This document shows, piece after piece, positions 50,058 through 58,189 of a stretch of 64,000 nt of DNA (its first letter is position 1; every line of letters begins with the position of its first letter). Origin of the DNA: Solibacteraceae bacterium (GTDB taxonomy: Bacteria > Acidobacteriota > Terriglobia > Bryobacterales > Bryobacteraceae). Location: positions 62,001 to 126,000 of the forward strand of contig JAJPJX010000093.1 of the NCBI GenBank assembly GCA_021324015.1. The letters are read 5' to 3'. Below the pieces are notes generated by a model. It was given only the letters and a program-made list of their open reading frames with translations, made no database searches and was not told the origin of the DNA. The position numbers and the translations under genes are program-made.

Positions 50058-52073
50058 ATGCGAAAGTATCGTTCGGCCGGCATCCTCTCGCTCCTGCTGC
50101 TCGCCGCCTTCTCCTTGGTGCTCTACGCGCAAGTCTTTGTTTACAATACCTTCGGACCTGAATTTCCGTTGTATTACTTCTACAGCGACGGCCAGGACCT
50201 GCACCAGATGCTGCGCAGCTACACCTATGTCAACCTGCTGTGGTATCGGCCGACTTCTTCGGCGCCGTTCTATTGGATCGGCGCCAAATTTCTCGCCTGG
50301 CACGACCTGCTCGGGTGGAAGCTGTTCCATTTCACCACGGTGCTGGCCGCCGCGTACGCCCTCTGCTGGCTCGTCGTACGGCGCCTCGGCGGCAGCCGCC
50401 TGGCTGCTTTCCTGGCCGCCATCTACTTCCTCGCGCAGCCGGGGCTCTACGTCGCTGTCATGGAGGTTTCACCTTTCGATTTCGTGCATATCCTGCTCGC
50501 CATCCTCTGTGCCGGCTTTTATTTCCAGGCCTTGCGGCTTCCCCCCGCCCGCTCCGTGCTGCCCACCGCGCTGGCCTGGCTGCTATTCGTGATCGCTCTC
50601 ACCGCCAAAGAGATGGCCCTTGCCATCCCCTTCTACCTGGCGCTGGCGAGCCTCCTGTACCTTGCCCTGGACCGCGGTGGTGAGCCCGCCGTCCGGCGCC
50701 TGCTGCGTGAGGCGTTGCGACTGCTGCCATTTTTGGCCGTGCTGCCGCTCTATTATTTCTTCCACCTGGCTCGGATCCCCCATGACGTCTTCACCGGCAG
50801 CGGTCCCTATCGGGCGGTCGCCCAGTGGTCCGTGATCCTGGGAAATCTGCGGCGCCTCCCGCTCTGGATCCTGCGCATCTATGCGTTTACCGGAGAAACA
50901 ATTCACGCCCGCATGTACCAGTCCACGCCATGGAACAATGCTGTGGGCCTCGGCGCACTCGTGCTCGTGGCCGTCGCCTGGACCCGGCGGGCGCGCCGGG
51001 ACCCCGCCTGCCGCCTCGCGCTGGGGTGGATGCTGGGCTGGATCGCCGCGTTCCTGGTGATGCCGGTTTATGCGGGCGGCTTTCTGTGGCACATCAATCT
51101 GCCCGTGGTGGGCTATTGCGTGCTGTTCGGGATGGCGCTCGCCTGGGCGCTCGAACAAATTCGCTCGCCCGCGTGGCGCCGCGCATCCGTGGCGATCTTC
51201 CTGGCCGGCGCCCTGCTCCTGGGGCGCGCCGACCTCGCCGTCGAACTCGATCGCGGCATGCACGCCACCGCCTTCCGCATCGACCACTCCTTGCTCGACC
51301 ATCCTCCCGTGCCGCTGGCGCGCCTCGGCGCCGCCCCCCTCTTCTATGTCGAGGACCGCCTGGGACTCGGCCCATGGTGGTACGGCTGCTTCGGCAGGCT
51401 CTTCAATTATGTCTATCTGCGCCACGATATCGAGGAAGTGATCGTTCCTCCGCTCGACCAGGTCCCAGAAGATCTCCGCCGGCGATGGCTGGCGCGGCCG
51501 AACGCCTTTTTCGTGCGCTATGACACGCAGTTCAACTGGCACGATGCCAGCGCGGCGTTCCGCGCCCGCGCTCTGGATGCCGCGGGTAGCCTCACCTCCG
51601 GAAACTGTGCCGCACCCGGCGAGCGCGCACCCATCCGCATCGTGTCGGGCGGCGAGGAACTCACCGACGCTGCTGGCCGTCTCTGGCAGGCGGACCGCAA
51701 CTATCGCGGCGGCAAAACTTACACTACCGGCCGGGCCATCGACGGAACGGATACGCCTGCTCTGTATCAGAGCGAACGGTTCGAGAACGGCCCGTTGGCC
51801 TATCGCTTCTGCGTGCCGGACGGCAGCTATCGCGTGACCCTCAAGTTCGCCGAGATCTGGTTCACCCGGCCCGGCGAGCGCGTCTTTGACATCCGCTTGA
51901 ACGGCTCGCCCGTGCTGCTCCGCTTCGATCCGCTGGCCGCGGCCGGCGGCCCCTACCGCGCCGTGGACCGGCAGTTTTCGGTACGCGCGGCCGGTGGCGG
52001 CATCCTCATCGAGTTCCTGCCCGTCGTCAGCAATCCCAAGATCAGCGCCATCGAGATCCTTCCGGAGCCCTAG
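50058..52073 (+). CDS. Polytopic glycosyltransferase-like protein with C-terminal malectin domain
   Basis: A 671-residue protein. Residues 1-390 contain about 11 membrane segments in a GT-C-like layout; the first loop after TM1 has FYSDGQDLHQMLRSY. Residues 500-671 are a malectin-like beta sandwich: IRIVSGGEELTDAAGRLWQA, YRFCVPDGSYRVTLKFAEIW, ERVFDIRLNGSPVL and FLPVVSNPKISAIEI. Malectin binds glucose oligomers, so the fused domain may hold the acceptor glycan. Start ATG 50058 precedes a clear first TM; the longer frame overlaps the divergent gene. TAGAAT at 49946 is a possible -10. Confidence 0.82.
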   Translation: MRKYRSAGILSLLLLAAFSLVLYAQVFVYNTFGPEFPLYYFYSDGQDLHQMLRSYTYVNLLWYRPTSSAPFYWIGAKFLAWHDLLGWKLFHFTTVLAAAYALCWLVVRRLGGSRLAAFLAAIYFLAQPGLYVAVMEVSPFDFVHILLAILCAGFYFQALRLPPARSVLPTALAWLLFVIALTAKEMALAIPFYLALASLLYLALDRGGEPAVRRLLREALRLLPFLAVLPLYYFFHLARIPHDVFTGSGPYRAVAQWSVILGNLRRLPLWILRIYAFTGETIHARMYQSTPWNNAVGLGALVLVAVAWTRRARRDPACRLALGWMLGWIAAFLVMPVYAGGFLWHINLPVVGYCVLFGMALAWALEQIRSPAWRRASVAIFLAGALLLGRADLAVELDRGMHATAFRIDHSLLDHPPVPLARLGAAPLFYVEDRLGLGPWWYGCFGRLFNYVYLRHDIEEVIVPPLDQVPEDLRRRWLARPNAFFVRYDTQFNWHDASAAFRARALDAAGSLTSGNCAAPGERAPIRIVSGGEELTDAAGRLWQADRNYRGGKTYTTGRAIDGTDTPALYQSERFENGPLAYRFCVPDGSYRVTLKFAEIWFTRPGERVFDIRLNGSPVLLRFDPLAAAGGPYRAVDRQFSVRAAGGGILIEFLPVVSNPKISAIEILPEP

Positions 52074-52133
52074 CGCGGGGCCGGTGAGTTTCGACTGCGA
52101 TAGAATGAAAGCCGCAACAGGAGTGATGATCCC

Positions 52134-53315
52134 ATGTCAAACCGTCGCAACTTCCTCCAAAGCTTGAGCACGCTGCCGCTGTTCGGCAAGGTGGGCTTGA
52201 GCGCGCCCGTAAAACGTGACTATTTCAAGGAACTGGGTATCCGGCCATTTATCAACGCCGCCGGTACCTACACCACCCTGACCGCGTCGTTAATGCGTCC
52301 GGAAGTGATGCAGGCCATCGACTACGCCTCCAAATCTTTCGTGCATCTCATGGAAGTGCACGAGGCCTGTGGCCGCCGCATCGCCGAACTGATCGGCTGC
52401 GAAGCCGCCCTGGTTACCTCCGGCGCCGCCGGCGCACTCACCCTCGGCACCGCTGCCTGCATGACCGGCAAGAACATGGACTTCGTCCGCCGGCTCCCTG
52501 ACACCACGGGCATGAAGACCGAAGTCATCATCCAGAAATCCCACCGGTACGGCTATGACCATGCCGTGCGCAATTGCGGCATCAAGTACGTGGAGGTGGA
52601 ATCCGCGGATGACCTCGAGCGCGCCATCAATCCCAATACGGTGATGATGCACTTTTTCAACGCCGGCGAACCCAACGGCCAGATCAAAGCCGCCGAGTTT
52701 GTGGCTCTTGGGAAGAAGCACAACATCCCCACCATGAACGACGCCGCCGCCGATACCCCGCCTGTCGAGAACATTTCCAAGTACCTCAAGATGGGCTTCG
52801 ATCTGGTGATCTTCTCCGGCGGCAAAGGCATCCGCGGACCGCAGAGCGCCGGCCTCCTGCTCGGGCGTAAAGACCTCATCGAGGCCGCCAAACTGAACAA
52901 TTCTCCGAACAGCGACTCCATCGGGCGCGGCATGAAGGTCAATAAGGAAGAGATCCTGGGCATGATGGTGGCCGTGGAAACCTTCATCAAGCTCGATCAC
53001 CAGGCGGAATGGCGGGAGTGGGAGCGCCGCGTCAAGACGGTGGCCGACAGCGTCGGGCCGCTGCACTCCGTCAAGACCGAGACCTTCGTCCCGGAAATCG
53101 CCAACGCGGTGCCGCACCTGCGCATTTCCTGGGATTCCTCGGTGCTGAAAATCACGCCCCAAGAGGCCGTCAAAAAACTCCGCGAGGGAGAACCCTCCAT
53201 TGAACTGCGGCCCGGAGCTAAGGACTGCCTGGAGGTGGCCGTTTGGATGCTCCAGCCCGGCGAGGCCCAAGTCGTCGCCCGCCGCATCCGCGAGGTGCTC
53301 AGAACGGCGGCCTGA
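52134..53315 (+). CDS. Tat-tagged SelA-like PLP enzyme (paralogue 2)
   Basis: A 393-residue PLP protein of the SelA/glucosaminate-6-phosphate ammonia-lyase branch, beginning MSNRRNFLQSLSTLPLFG, a short twin-arginine-like leader. It shows GIRPFINAAGTYTTLTAS, VTSGAAGALTLGTAAC, MNDAAADTPP and FSGGKGIRGPQ with the PLP lysine at 231. It is clearly related to the protein at 24924-26306 but shorter, lacking the C-terminal extension of that one. AGGAG lies about 10 nt before ATG 52134, and TAGAAT at 52101 may be its -10. Reaction unknown, probably a beta-elimination or amine transfer on an amino sugar or amino acid. Confidence 0.82.
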   Translation: MSNRRNFLQSLSTLPLFGKVGLSAPVKRDYFKELGIRPFINAAGTYTTLTASLMRPEVMQAIDYASKSFVHLMEVHEACGRRIAELIGCEAALVTSGAAGALTLGTAACMTGKNMDFVRRLPDTTGMKTEVIIQKSHRYGYDHAVRNCGIKYVEVESADDLERAINPNTVMMHFFNAGEPNGQIKAAEFVALGKKHNIPTMNDAAADTPPVENISKYLKMGFDLVIFSGGKGIRGPQSAGLLLGRKDLIEAAKLNNSPNSDSIGRGMKVNKEEILGMMVAVETFIKLDHQAEWREWERRVKTVADSVGPLHSVKTETFVPEIANAVPHLRISWDSSVLKITPQEAVKKLREGEPSIELRPGAKDCLEVAVWMLQPGEAQVVARRIREVLRTAA

Positions 53316-53387
53316 TCCGGGCGGCAGGCATCGGCAAAGCGCTGGAGGAAGAGACAGGATAAGGACCACGAGGGAACATCGCGATGA

Positions 53388-53426
53388 GGCCAGGCGGGCA
53401 GCGCCGTGCACTGACCCGCCTGGGCC
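53388..53426 (+). terminator. Hairpin after the second SelA-like gene
   Basis: Arms GGCCAGGCGGG (53388-53398) and CCCGCCTGG-g-CC (53415-53426) form an 11-bp stem with one bulge and a 16-nt loop, 72 nt after the SelA-like stop and 160 nt before the ECF sigma gene. No U-run follows, so it is a possible terminator or barrier. The rest of this 271-nt gap shows TTATTATAAAA at 53563-53573 as the only promoter-like stretch before the sigma factor. Confidence 0.4.
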
Positions 53427-53586
53427 GCGTCGAACAGATTTGACCCTGTACTGATTACTTCTTGGTCCCCTTCGCATCGGGGCTCCCCTCAGCGTAGCAC
53501 GGCGGCGGCAGCCGGTGAAGATCCAACTCCTCAATTCCCACCCCGGCCATCCGGCCAGCCTGTTATTATAAAACGCTCAGGTTTTT

Positions 53587-54165
53587 TTGGTCTGTAACGG
53601 CTTGATCTTCCAATCCTTCGACGCAGATTATATCCGGCGCCTGACCGAGGGGGACTCGGCCACCGAGGAGCACTTCGCTGCCTATTTCGGCGAACTCCTG
53701 CTGCTGAAACTGCGTTCCCGCCTGCGCTCGCCGCAGGCCGCCGAAGACGTTCGTCAGGAAACCTTGCTGCGCGTCCTCCAGAATCTGCGCCGCAAGGGCG
53801 GTGTGGAGTACCCCGAGCGTTTCGGGGCCTATGTGAACGCCGTCTGCAACAACGTGTTGCTCGAGTTTCGCCGTTCGCAGAGCCGCACCGAGGCCATCGG
53901 CGACAACGATGCCGAGCCGGCCGATCCCAGCGTCGACCACGACCGCCCGCTCATCAACGCCGAACGCCGCCTCACGGTCCAGCGCATTCTCGGCGAACTG
54001 GCCCCCAAGGACCGTGATCTGCTCCGCGCGGTGTTCCTCGAAGAGCAAGATAAAGCCGCGGTTTGCACCAGGTTCCAGGTGGATGCCGACTACCTCCGCG
54101 TCCTCCTGCATCGTGCGAAATCGCGCTTTCGAAAGGCCTATACCCAGGGAGCGGCAGGGGCATAA
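53587..54165 (+). CDS. ECF RNA polymerase sigma factor
   Basis: A 192-residue group IV sigma factor. Region 2 includes AAEDVRQETLLRVLQNL and FGAYVNAVCNNVLLEFRR; region 4 includes ILGELAPKDRDLLRAVFLEE and VLLHRAKSRFRKAY. It should redirect polymerase to a small regulon, likely including its own operon. Start is uncertain: TTG 53587 with a weak AGG upstream is the most 5' choice, TTG 53602 is an alternative five codons later. An anti-sigma factor gene follows after 70 nt, the usual partner order. Confidence 0.88.
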   Translation: MVCNGLIFQSFDADYIRRLTEGDSATEEHFAAYFGELLLLKLRSRLRSPQAAEDVRQETLLRVLQNLRRKGGVEYPERFGAYVNAVCNNVLLEFRRSQSRTEAIGDNDAEPADPSVDHDRPLINAERRLTVQRILGELAPKDRDLLRAVFLEEQDKAAVCTRFQVDADYLRVLLHRAKSRFRKAYTQGAAGA

Positions 54166-54235
54166 GCGAAAGTTCATGCGGGCTTTCTGCAACGGAACCC
54201 GAATCCGTTACACGATTGAAGTGAGGCTGTAGGTG

Positions 54236-54937
54236 ATGGACCACGAAACAGCGATTCGACTCCAGGCCGCGGAACGATACGTGGCCCGTGCTTTATCCGA
54301 GTCGGAGCGGGACGAGTTTGAGGAGCACTTCTTCGAGTGCGCGGAGTGCGCCGAGGAAGTGCGTTGGGAACAGATCTTTGTGGCCAACGCCAGGGAGGTC
54401 TTCCGGGAGCAGACCCAACGCCCCCCGCGCCCGGCCGCCGCCCCCGAGCCGGTCGCTGAGCCGCGCCGGGCCGGCGGCTGGTTTTCGTTCGGCTGGCTGC
54501 GGCCGGCGTTTGCCCTCTCCGCCTTTGCCAATGTGGCGCTGCTGCTCGTGGGGGGCTACGAGTTCCTGGAAGTGATGCCCCGGCTGCGCGCCCAGCTTGA
54601 GACCCTCCAAACCCCTCAACTCACCGCCGCTATTTCCGTGCCTACCATCGTCCGCGCCGAGCCCAAACTCATTCAGGTACCGTCGTCCATGCGTCTTATT
54701 CCCCTTTCTTTCGCCTTACCGCACCGGTTCCCGAAGTATCAGTACGAGGTCGCCAGGGAAGACGGGATGGGCAGGTTCGGCGGCTCAGTTCCCTCGCCGG
54801 CGGCTACCGACGAGGAATTGTTGCTTTCCGTCCCAGCCGCGCGCCTCACCGGCGGCGCCTGGCGTGTCAGCCTGCGCGGCATCGAGGGCTCCAGTTCCGT
54901 GGAGATAGGCAGTTGCCGGCTGCAAGTCGGGCGCTGA
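54236..54937 (+). CDS. Membrane anti-sigma factor with zinc-binding (ZAS) domain
   Basis: A 233-residue protein. The cytoplasmic N-terminus has H31, C35 and C38 in EEHFFECAEC, the HX3CX2C core of zinc-associated anti-sigma factors. A Pro-rich linker (63-78) leads to one transmembrane helix (about 90-108), and the last 120 residues face the periplasm as a beta-rich domain ending SSSVEIGSCRLQVGR. It should bind the ECF sigma factor upstream and release it on an envelope signal. ATG 54236 is chosen over the adjacent in-frame GTG. Confidence 0.88.
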   Translation: MDHETAIRLQAAERYVARALSESERDEFEEHFFECAECAEEVRWEQIFVANAREVFREQTQRPPRPAAAPEPVAEPRRAGGWFSFGWLRPAFALSAFANVALLLVGGYEFLEVMPRLRAQLETLQTPQLTAAISVPTIVRAEPKLIQVPSSMRLIPLSFALPHRFPKYQYEVAREDGMGRFGGSVPSPAATDEELLLSVPAARLTGGAWRVSLRGIEGSSSVEIGSCRLQVGR

Positions 54938-54954
54938 CCTCGGAGGAATCTGCC

Positions 54955-55650
54955 ATGGCTTCCAAGTATAACTATCACGCCAAAGCCGTCGCTGTGGCCG
55001 GCGCGCTCACCCGGCCCCTGGCTATCGACCTGGGAGAGATGGCCAAAACCGAACTTATCCAGACCGAGGGCGGCTATCATTCCTCGCGCCTGGAAAATCA
55101 CCGCGTGCATGAGCTCTTCTCGATCGGCGCGGCCTACACCCAGGTGGTTGCTTCCGAGGGCCCGGAGGGTCACTTCAACACCCTGGCCATCGCCACTATC
55201 GAGAATCTCAACGTCCTGGACCTGGTCAAAATCGAGCGCCTCACCGCCCGCCTGGTCGGCCACCACCGCGCCGTGGATTTTGAGACCTGCGAGCACCCCT
55301 GGGTGATTCCGATGGGCAGCACCATCGAGAACCTGCGCATCGCCGGCCGCGCTGTCCAAATCACCCCGGACGGGGGCTTCACACTGGACTTCGACCAGCC
55401 CCACAGCTACGACGAGTGGAAGAAGACCCAGCACCACTACGCCACTCCCGGCCATGCCTTTCAAGTGCCTGGGTTTGGCTCCATCACTTGCCGCAAGCTG
55501 GAGGTGCTGCCTATCCCCGGCCGCAGCCCGGAAAAGCCCCACCGACTGCACCGGCTCGCTATGCTTAGCCTGGATCTAGGCAGCCCGGTGCACGGCCACA
55601 TCCGCTTCGCCATGATCGACGAGAACGGCAGCCCGCCCAAAGGGCTCTGA
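54955..55650 (+). CDS. Unrecognised 231-residue protein in the sigma/CHAT cassette
   Basis: No family recognised. The protein begins MASKYNYHAKAVAVAGALTR after GGAGGAA 8 nt upstream, has no signal peptide or membrane segment, and is predicted mostly beta from alternating hydrophobic residues (LNVLDLVKIERLTARLVG, GFTLDFDQ). It is rich in His, 17 by eye. Positioned 17 nt after the anti-sigma gene and 66 nt before the CHAT lipoprotein gene, it is very likely co-transcribed. It could be a substrate, a scaffold or a sensor for the CHAT protease; none is shown by sequence. Confidence 0.75.
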   Translation: MASKYNYHAKAVAVAGALTRPLAIDLGEMAKTELIQTEGGYHSSRLENHRVHELFSIGAAYTQVVASEGPEGHFNTLAIATIENLNVLDLVKIERLTARLVGHHRAVDFETCEHPWVIPMGSTIENLRIAGRAVQITPDGGFTLDFDQPHSYDEWKKTQHHYATPGHAFQVPGFGSITCRKLEVLPIPGRSPEKPHRLHRLAMLSLDLGSPVHGHIRFAMIDENGSPPKGL

Positions 55651-55700
55651 GGCGGAATCCACCGATTCCATTGATCCTCCCAGCCGTGTGCGAGAAGATT

Positions 55701-55716
55701 GGGATGGTCCCATCCC
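55701..55716 (+). repeat. Perfect inverted repeat directly before the CHAT start codon
   Basis: GGGATGG-TC-CCATCCC, 7-bp arms, ends 1 nt before ATG 55717 and would bury the initiation region in a hairpin, or serve as operator. The ribosome site is otherwise weak (GAGAAG at 55692-55697). Confidence 0.45.
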
Positions 55717-58173
55717 ATGCGCGCGGCGCGATTTGTGTTTGCTCTGCTGGCGTTGGCCGGTTGCTCCGCGCACCGGGCGCCCCCCGATTCGCTCTACCGG
55801 GATGCCGACCAGTTGCGCCGCGGCGGCCGCCTCGAAGAGGCGCTGGCGGAAGCCAGCCGGGGCCTGCGGCAATCTCCCGGCAAGACTTCCGCCTGGCACT
55901 GGCGCTTCCGCCTGCTGAGCGCCGAAATCCTCCTCGACCGCGGGGATAGCCGCCAGGCCCTGGATCTGCTCCAGGATGCCGCTGAGCCTCCCGATGGCGA
56001 CCTCCAGGCCCGCCGCGCCATGGACCTGGGCGACGCCTGGTTCTGGCTGTCGCGGCGCACCGAGGCTCGCCGCTACCTGGAACAGGCTGCCGCCGAGGCC
56101 GCGCGCTCGCCCGATGCCGCCCTCCGCGCCGAAGTGGAGCTAAGCTGCGCCAAGCTCCCGGAAACCTTCGAACAGACCGAGGCCGGGTACCGGCGGGCGC
56201 TGCAATTCGCCTCCCGCGCCCAGGACCTTTACCTCATTGCCATGGCATATGGAGGCCTCGGCTACAACCGAGTGCGCTACGGACGTTACGACGAGGCCCT
56301 CCCCTGGCTGGAAGCCGCGCGGGTCTCCGCCGAGGAGGCCGGCGCCCAAAGATTCCTCGGCAGCACCCTGGGCAATCTCGGCTGGGCCTACGCCCGCCTG
56401 GGAGACTTCGACCGTGCCTTGAAGCTTCTGGAGCGCGCCGCCGCCATCGCCGCCCAGATCCAGGACAAACGCAACCAGCAGGTCTGGCTCTATGACATGG
56501 GTAATCTCTACCAGCGGCGTGGAGATTTTTCCAACGCCATCTCCTGCCTGCGCCGTGCCTGGGTCCTCGCCGAGGACCGCGACGACCAGGACTGGCTCTC
56601 CACGGTCCTCAACCGCCTCGCCGAGGTTTACCTGGACGCTGGCGACCTTTCGGCCGCCCGCGAATTCAGCCGGCGCTCGCTCGACCTTCGCCGCCGCCTC
56701 GCCGATCCCCGCCTGCTGGTCTACTCCGAACTCACTTCCGCCCGTATAGAGAGCCTCGGGCTGCCGTTTCCCCAGGCCGAAGCTTCCCTGCGCCGCGTCA
56801 TCAGCTCCGCGGAACAGCAGGAGGAACCCCGCGTGGCCTGGGAAGGGCATTCCGCGCTGGCCGCCCTCTACCGTGACCACGGCCGCTGGCCGGAAGCTGG
56901 CGCCGAGTACCGCCGCGCCACCGCGATCATCGATGCGGAGTGGTCCGGGCTGCGCCGGGACGAGTCCAAGATCACCTTCCTCACCAACTTCATCCGCTTC
57001 TACCAGCAGTACGTGGATTTCCTGGTCCGGCAGGGTCGTCCCGCCGAAGCCCTGCGCGTGGCCGAATCCGCGCGCTCCCGCGTGCTCCAAGAGCGGCTGG
57101 GGCTGGGCCACTCTGCCGGAACCTCCTTGCAGGTTGCCGAGCTTCAGAAACAGCTGGCGGGCTCCCGCACCGCGCTGCTGGCCTACTGGCTCGGCCCGGA
57201 GCACTCCTTCCTGTGGCTCATCACCGCGGATGCGTTTGTCCAGCGCCCCTTGGCGTCCGAGGCCGATCTGACTCACATGGTGGAGGAGTACAACGCTCTC
57301 CTGCTCAACCGCCGCGACCCACTCGAGCGTGCCTACGCCGTGCGCTCGCGGTTGTATCGCACGCTGCTGGCGCCCATCCGCTCCCGCGTCAAGCCCGGAT
57401 CCACGGTGGTGATCGTGCCCGACGGCGCGCTGCACAACCTCAATTTCGAAACCCTGGTGGTCGAGGAGCCGCGCCCGCATTACTGGATCGAGGATGTCAC
57501 TATTTCGGTGGCCCCCTCCATCGAGATTCTGGGCTTCGCCTCGCCGCCCGCCCGGCGCCGCCCCCGCCTGCTCCTCATCGGCGACCCCATTCCGCCAGGC
57601 CGCCAGTACCCCCCCCTGCCCCACCTGAAGGACGAGTTGGCCATCCTGGAGCGCTGCTTTCCGCCCGGTGCCCGCCGGGTTTACGCCCGCGCGGAGGCCA
57701 CGCCCGCGGCCTATCGCCAAGCGCAGCCCGCGCGCTACGACGTCATTCACTTCGCCGCGCACGCCACGCCCAATCCGGAGAGCCCGCTAAACTCCGCCGT
57801 GGTGCTCTCGCCGCAAGGCGAGACCTACAAACTGTACGCCAAAGATGTGCTTGACCTCCCCATCGGCGCCCGCCTGGTAACCGTCTCGGCCTGCAGCAGC
57901 GCCGGCCCGCGGTCCTACTTCGGCGAGGGACTGATGGGCTTCAGTTGGGCCTTCCTCGAAGCCGGCGCGCAGCACGTGGTGGCGGGCCTCTGGGACGTGG
58001 ACGACGCCGCGGCCTCGCGTCTCATGGGGGACTTCTATCAAAGGATCGCCCGTGGCGCCGCGCCCGACCAAGCCCTGCGTCTCGCCAAGCTCCACCTGCT
58101 CCACTCCGATACCCTCTACCGCAAGCCTTTCTTTTGGGCCCCGTTCGAGATGTTCACCCGCTACATCTTCTGA
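55717..58173 (+). CDS. TPR-CHAT lipoprotein (caspase-like protease)
   Basis: An 818-residue protein. The front MRAARFVFALLALAGCSAHR has a lipobox LAGC, so it is a lipoprotein. Residues 30-420 hold about 9-10 tetratricopeptide repeats (AYGGLGYNRVRYGRYDEAL, TLGNLGWAYARLGDFDRAL and others), and residues 520-818 form a CHAT peptidase domain with H682 in HFAAHATP and C726 in VSACSSAGP, the caspase-type dyad, plus GLWDVDDAAA near the end. CHAT proteases cut partner proteins after activation via their TPRs. Placed behind an ECF sigma and anti-sigma gene, it may be the output of an envelope stress switch. Confidence 0.88.
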   Translation: MRAARFVFALLALAGCSAHRAPPDSLYRDADQLRRGGRLEEALAEASRGLRQSPGKTSAWHWRFRLLSAEILLDRGDSRQALDLLQDAAEPPDGDLQARRAMDLGDAWFWLSRRTEARRYLEQAAAEAARSPDAALRAEVELSCAKLPETFEQTEAGYRRALQFASRAQDLYLIAMAYGGLGYNRVRYGRYDEALPWLEAARVSAEEAGAQRFLGSTLGNLGWAYARLGDFDRALKLLERAAAIAAQIQDKRNQQVWLYDMGNLYQRRGDFSNAISCLRRAWVLAEDRDDQDWLSTVLNRLAEVYLDAGDLSAAREFSRRSLDLRRRLADPRLLVYSELTSARIESLGLPFPQAEASLRRVISSAEQQEEPRVAWEGHSALAALYRDHGRWPEAGAEYRRATAIIDAEWSGLRRDESKITFLTNFIRFYQQYVDFLVRQGRPAEALRVAESARSRVLQERLGLGHSAGTSLQVAELQKQLAGSRTALLAYWLGPEHSFLWLITADAFVQRPLASEADLTHMVEEYNALLLNRRDPLERAYAVRSRLYRTLLAPIRSRVKPGSTVVIVPDGALHNLNFETLVVEEPRPHYWIEDVTISVAPSIEILGFASPPARRRPRLLLIGDPIPPGRQYPPLPHLKDELAILERCFPPGARRVYARAEATPAAYRQAQPARYDVIHFAAHATPNPESPLNSAVVLSPQGETYKLYAKDVLDLPIGARLVTVSACSSAGPRSYFGEGLMGFSWAFLEAGAQHVVAGLWDVDDAAASRLMGDFYQRIARGAAPDQALRLAKLHLLHSDTLYRKPFFWAPFEMFTRYIF

Positions 58174-58189
58174 CGTTGCCCCGCCGTCA

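Noticed and set aside
53440-53445. TTGACC before the ECF sigma gene as a -35 element
   Set aside because: The hexamer at the proper distance is TGGTCC, not a -10; likely chance.
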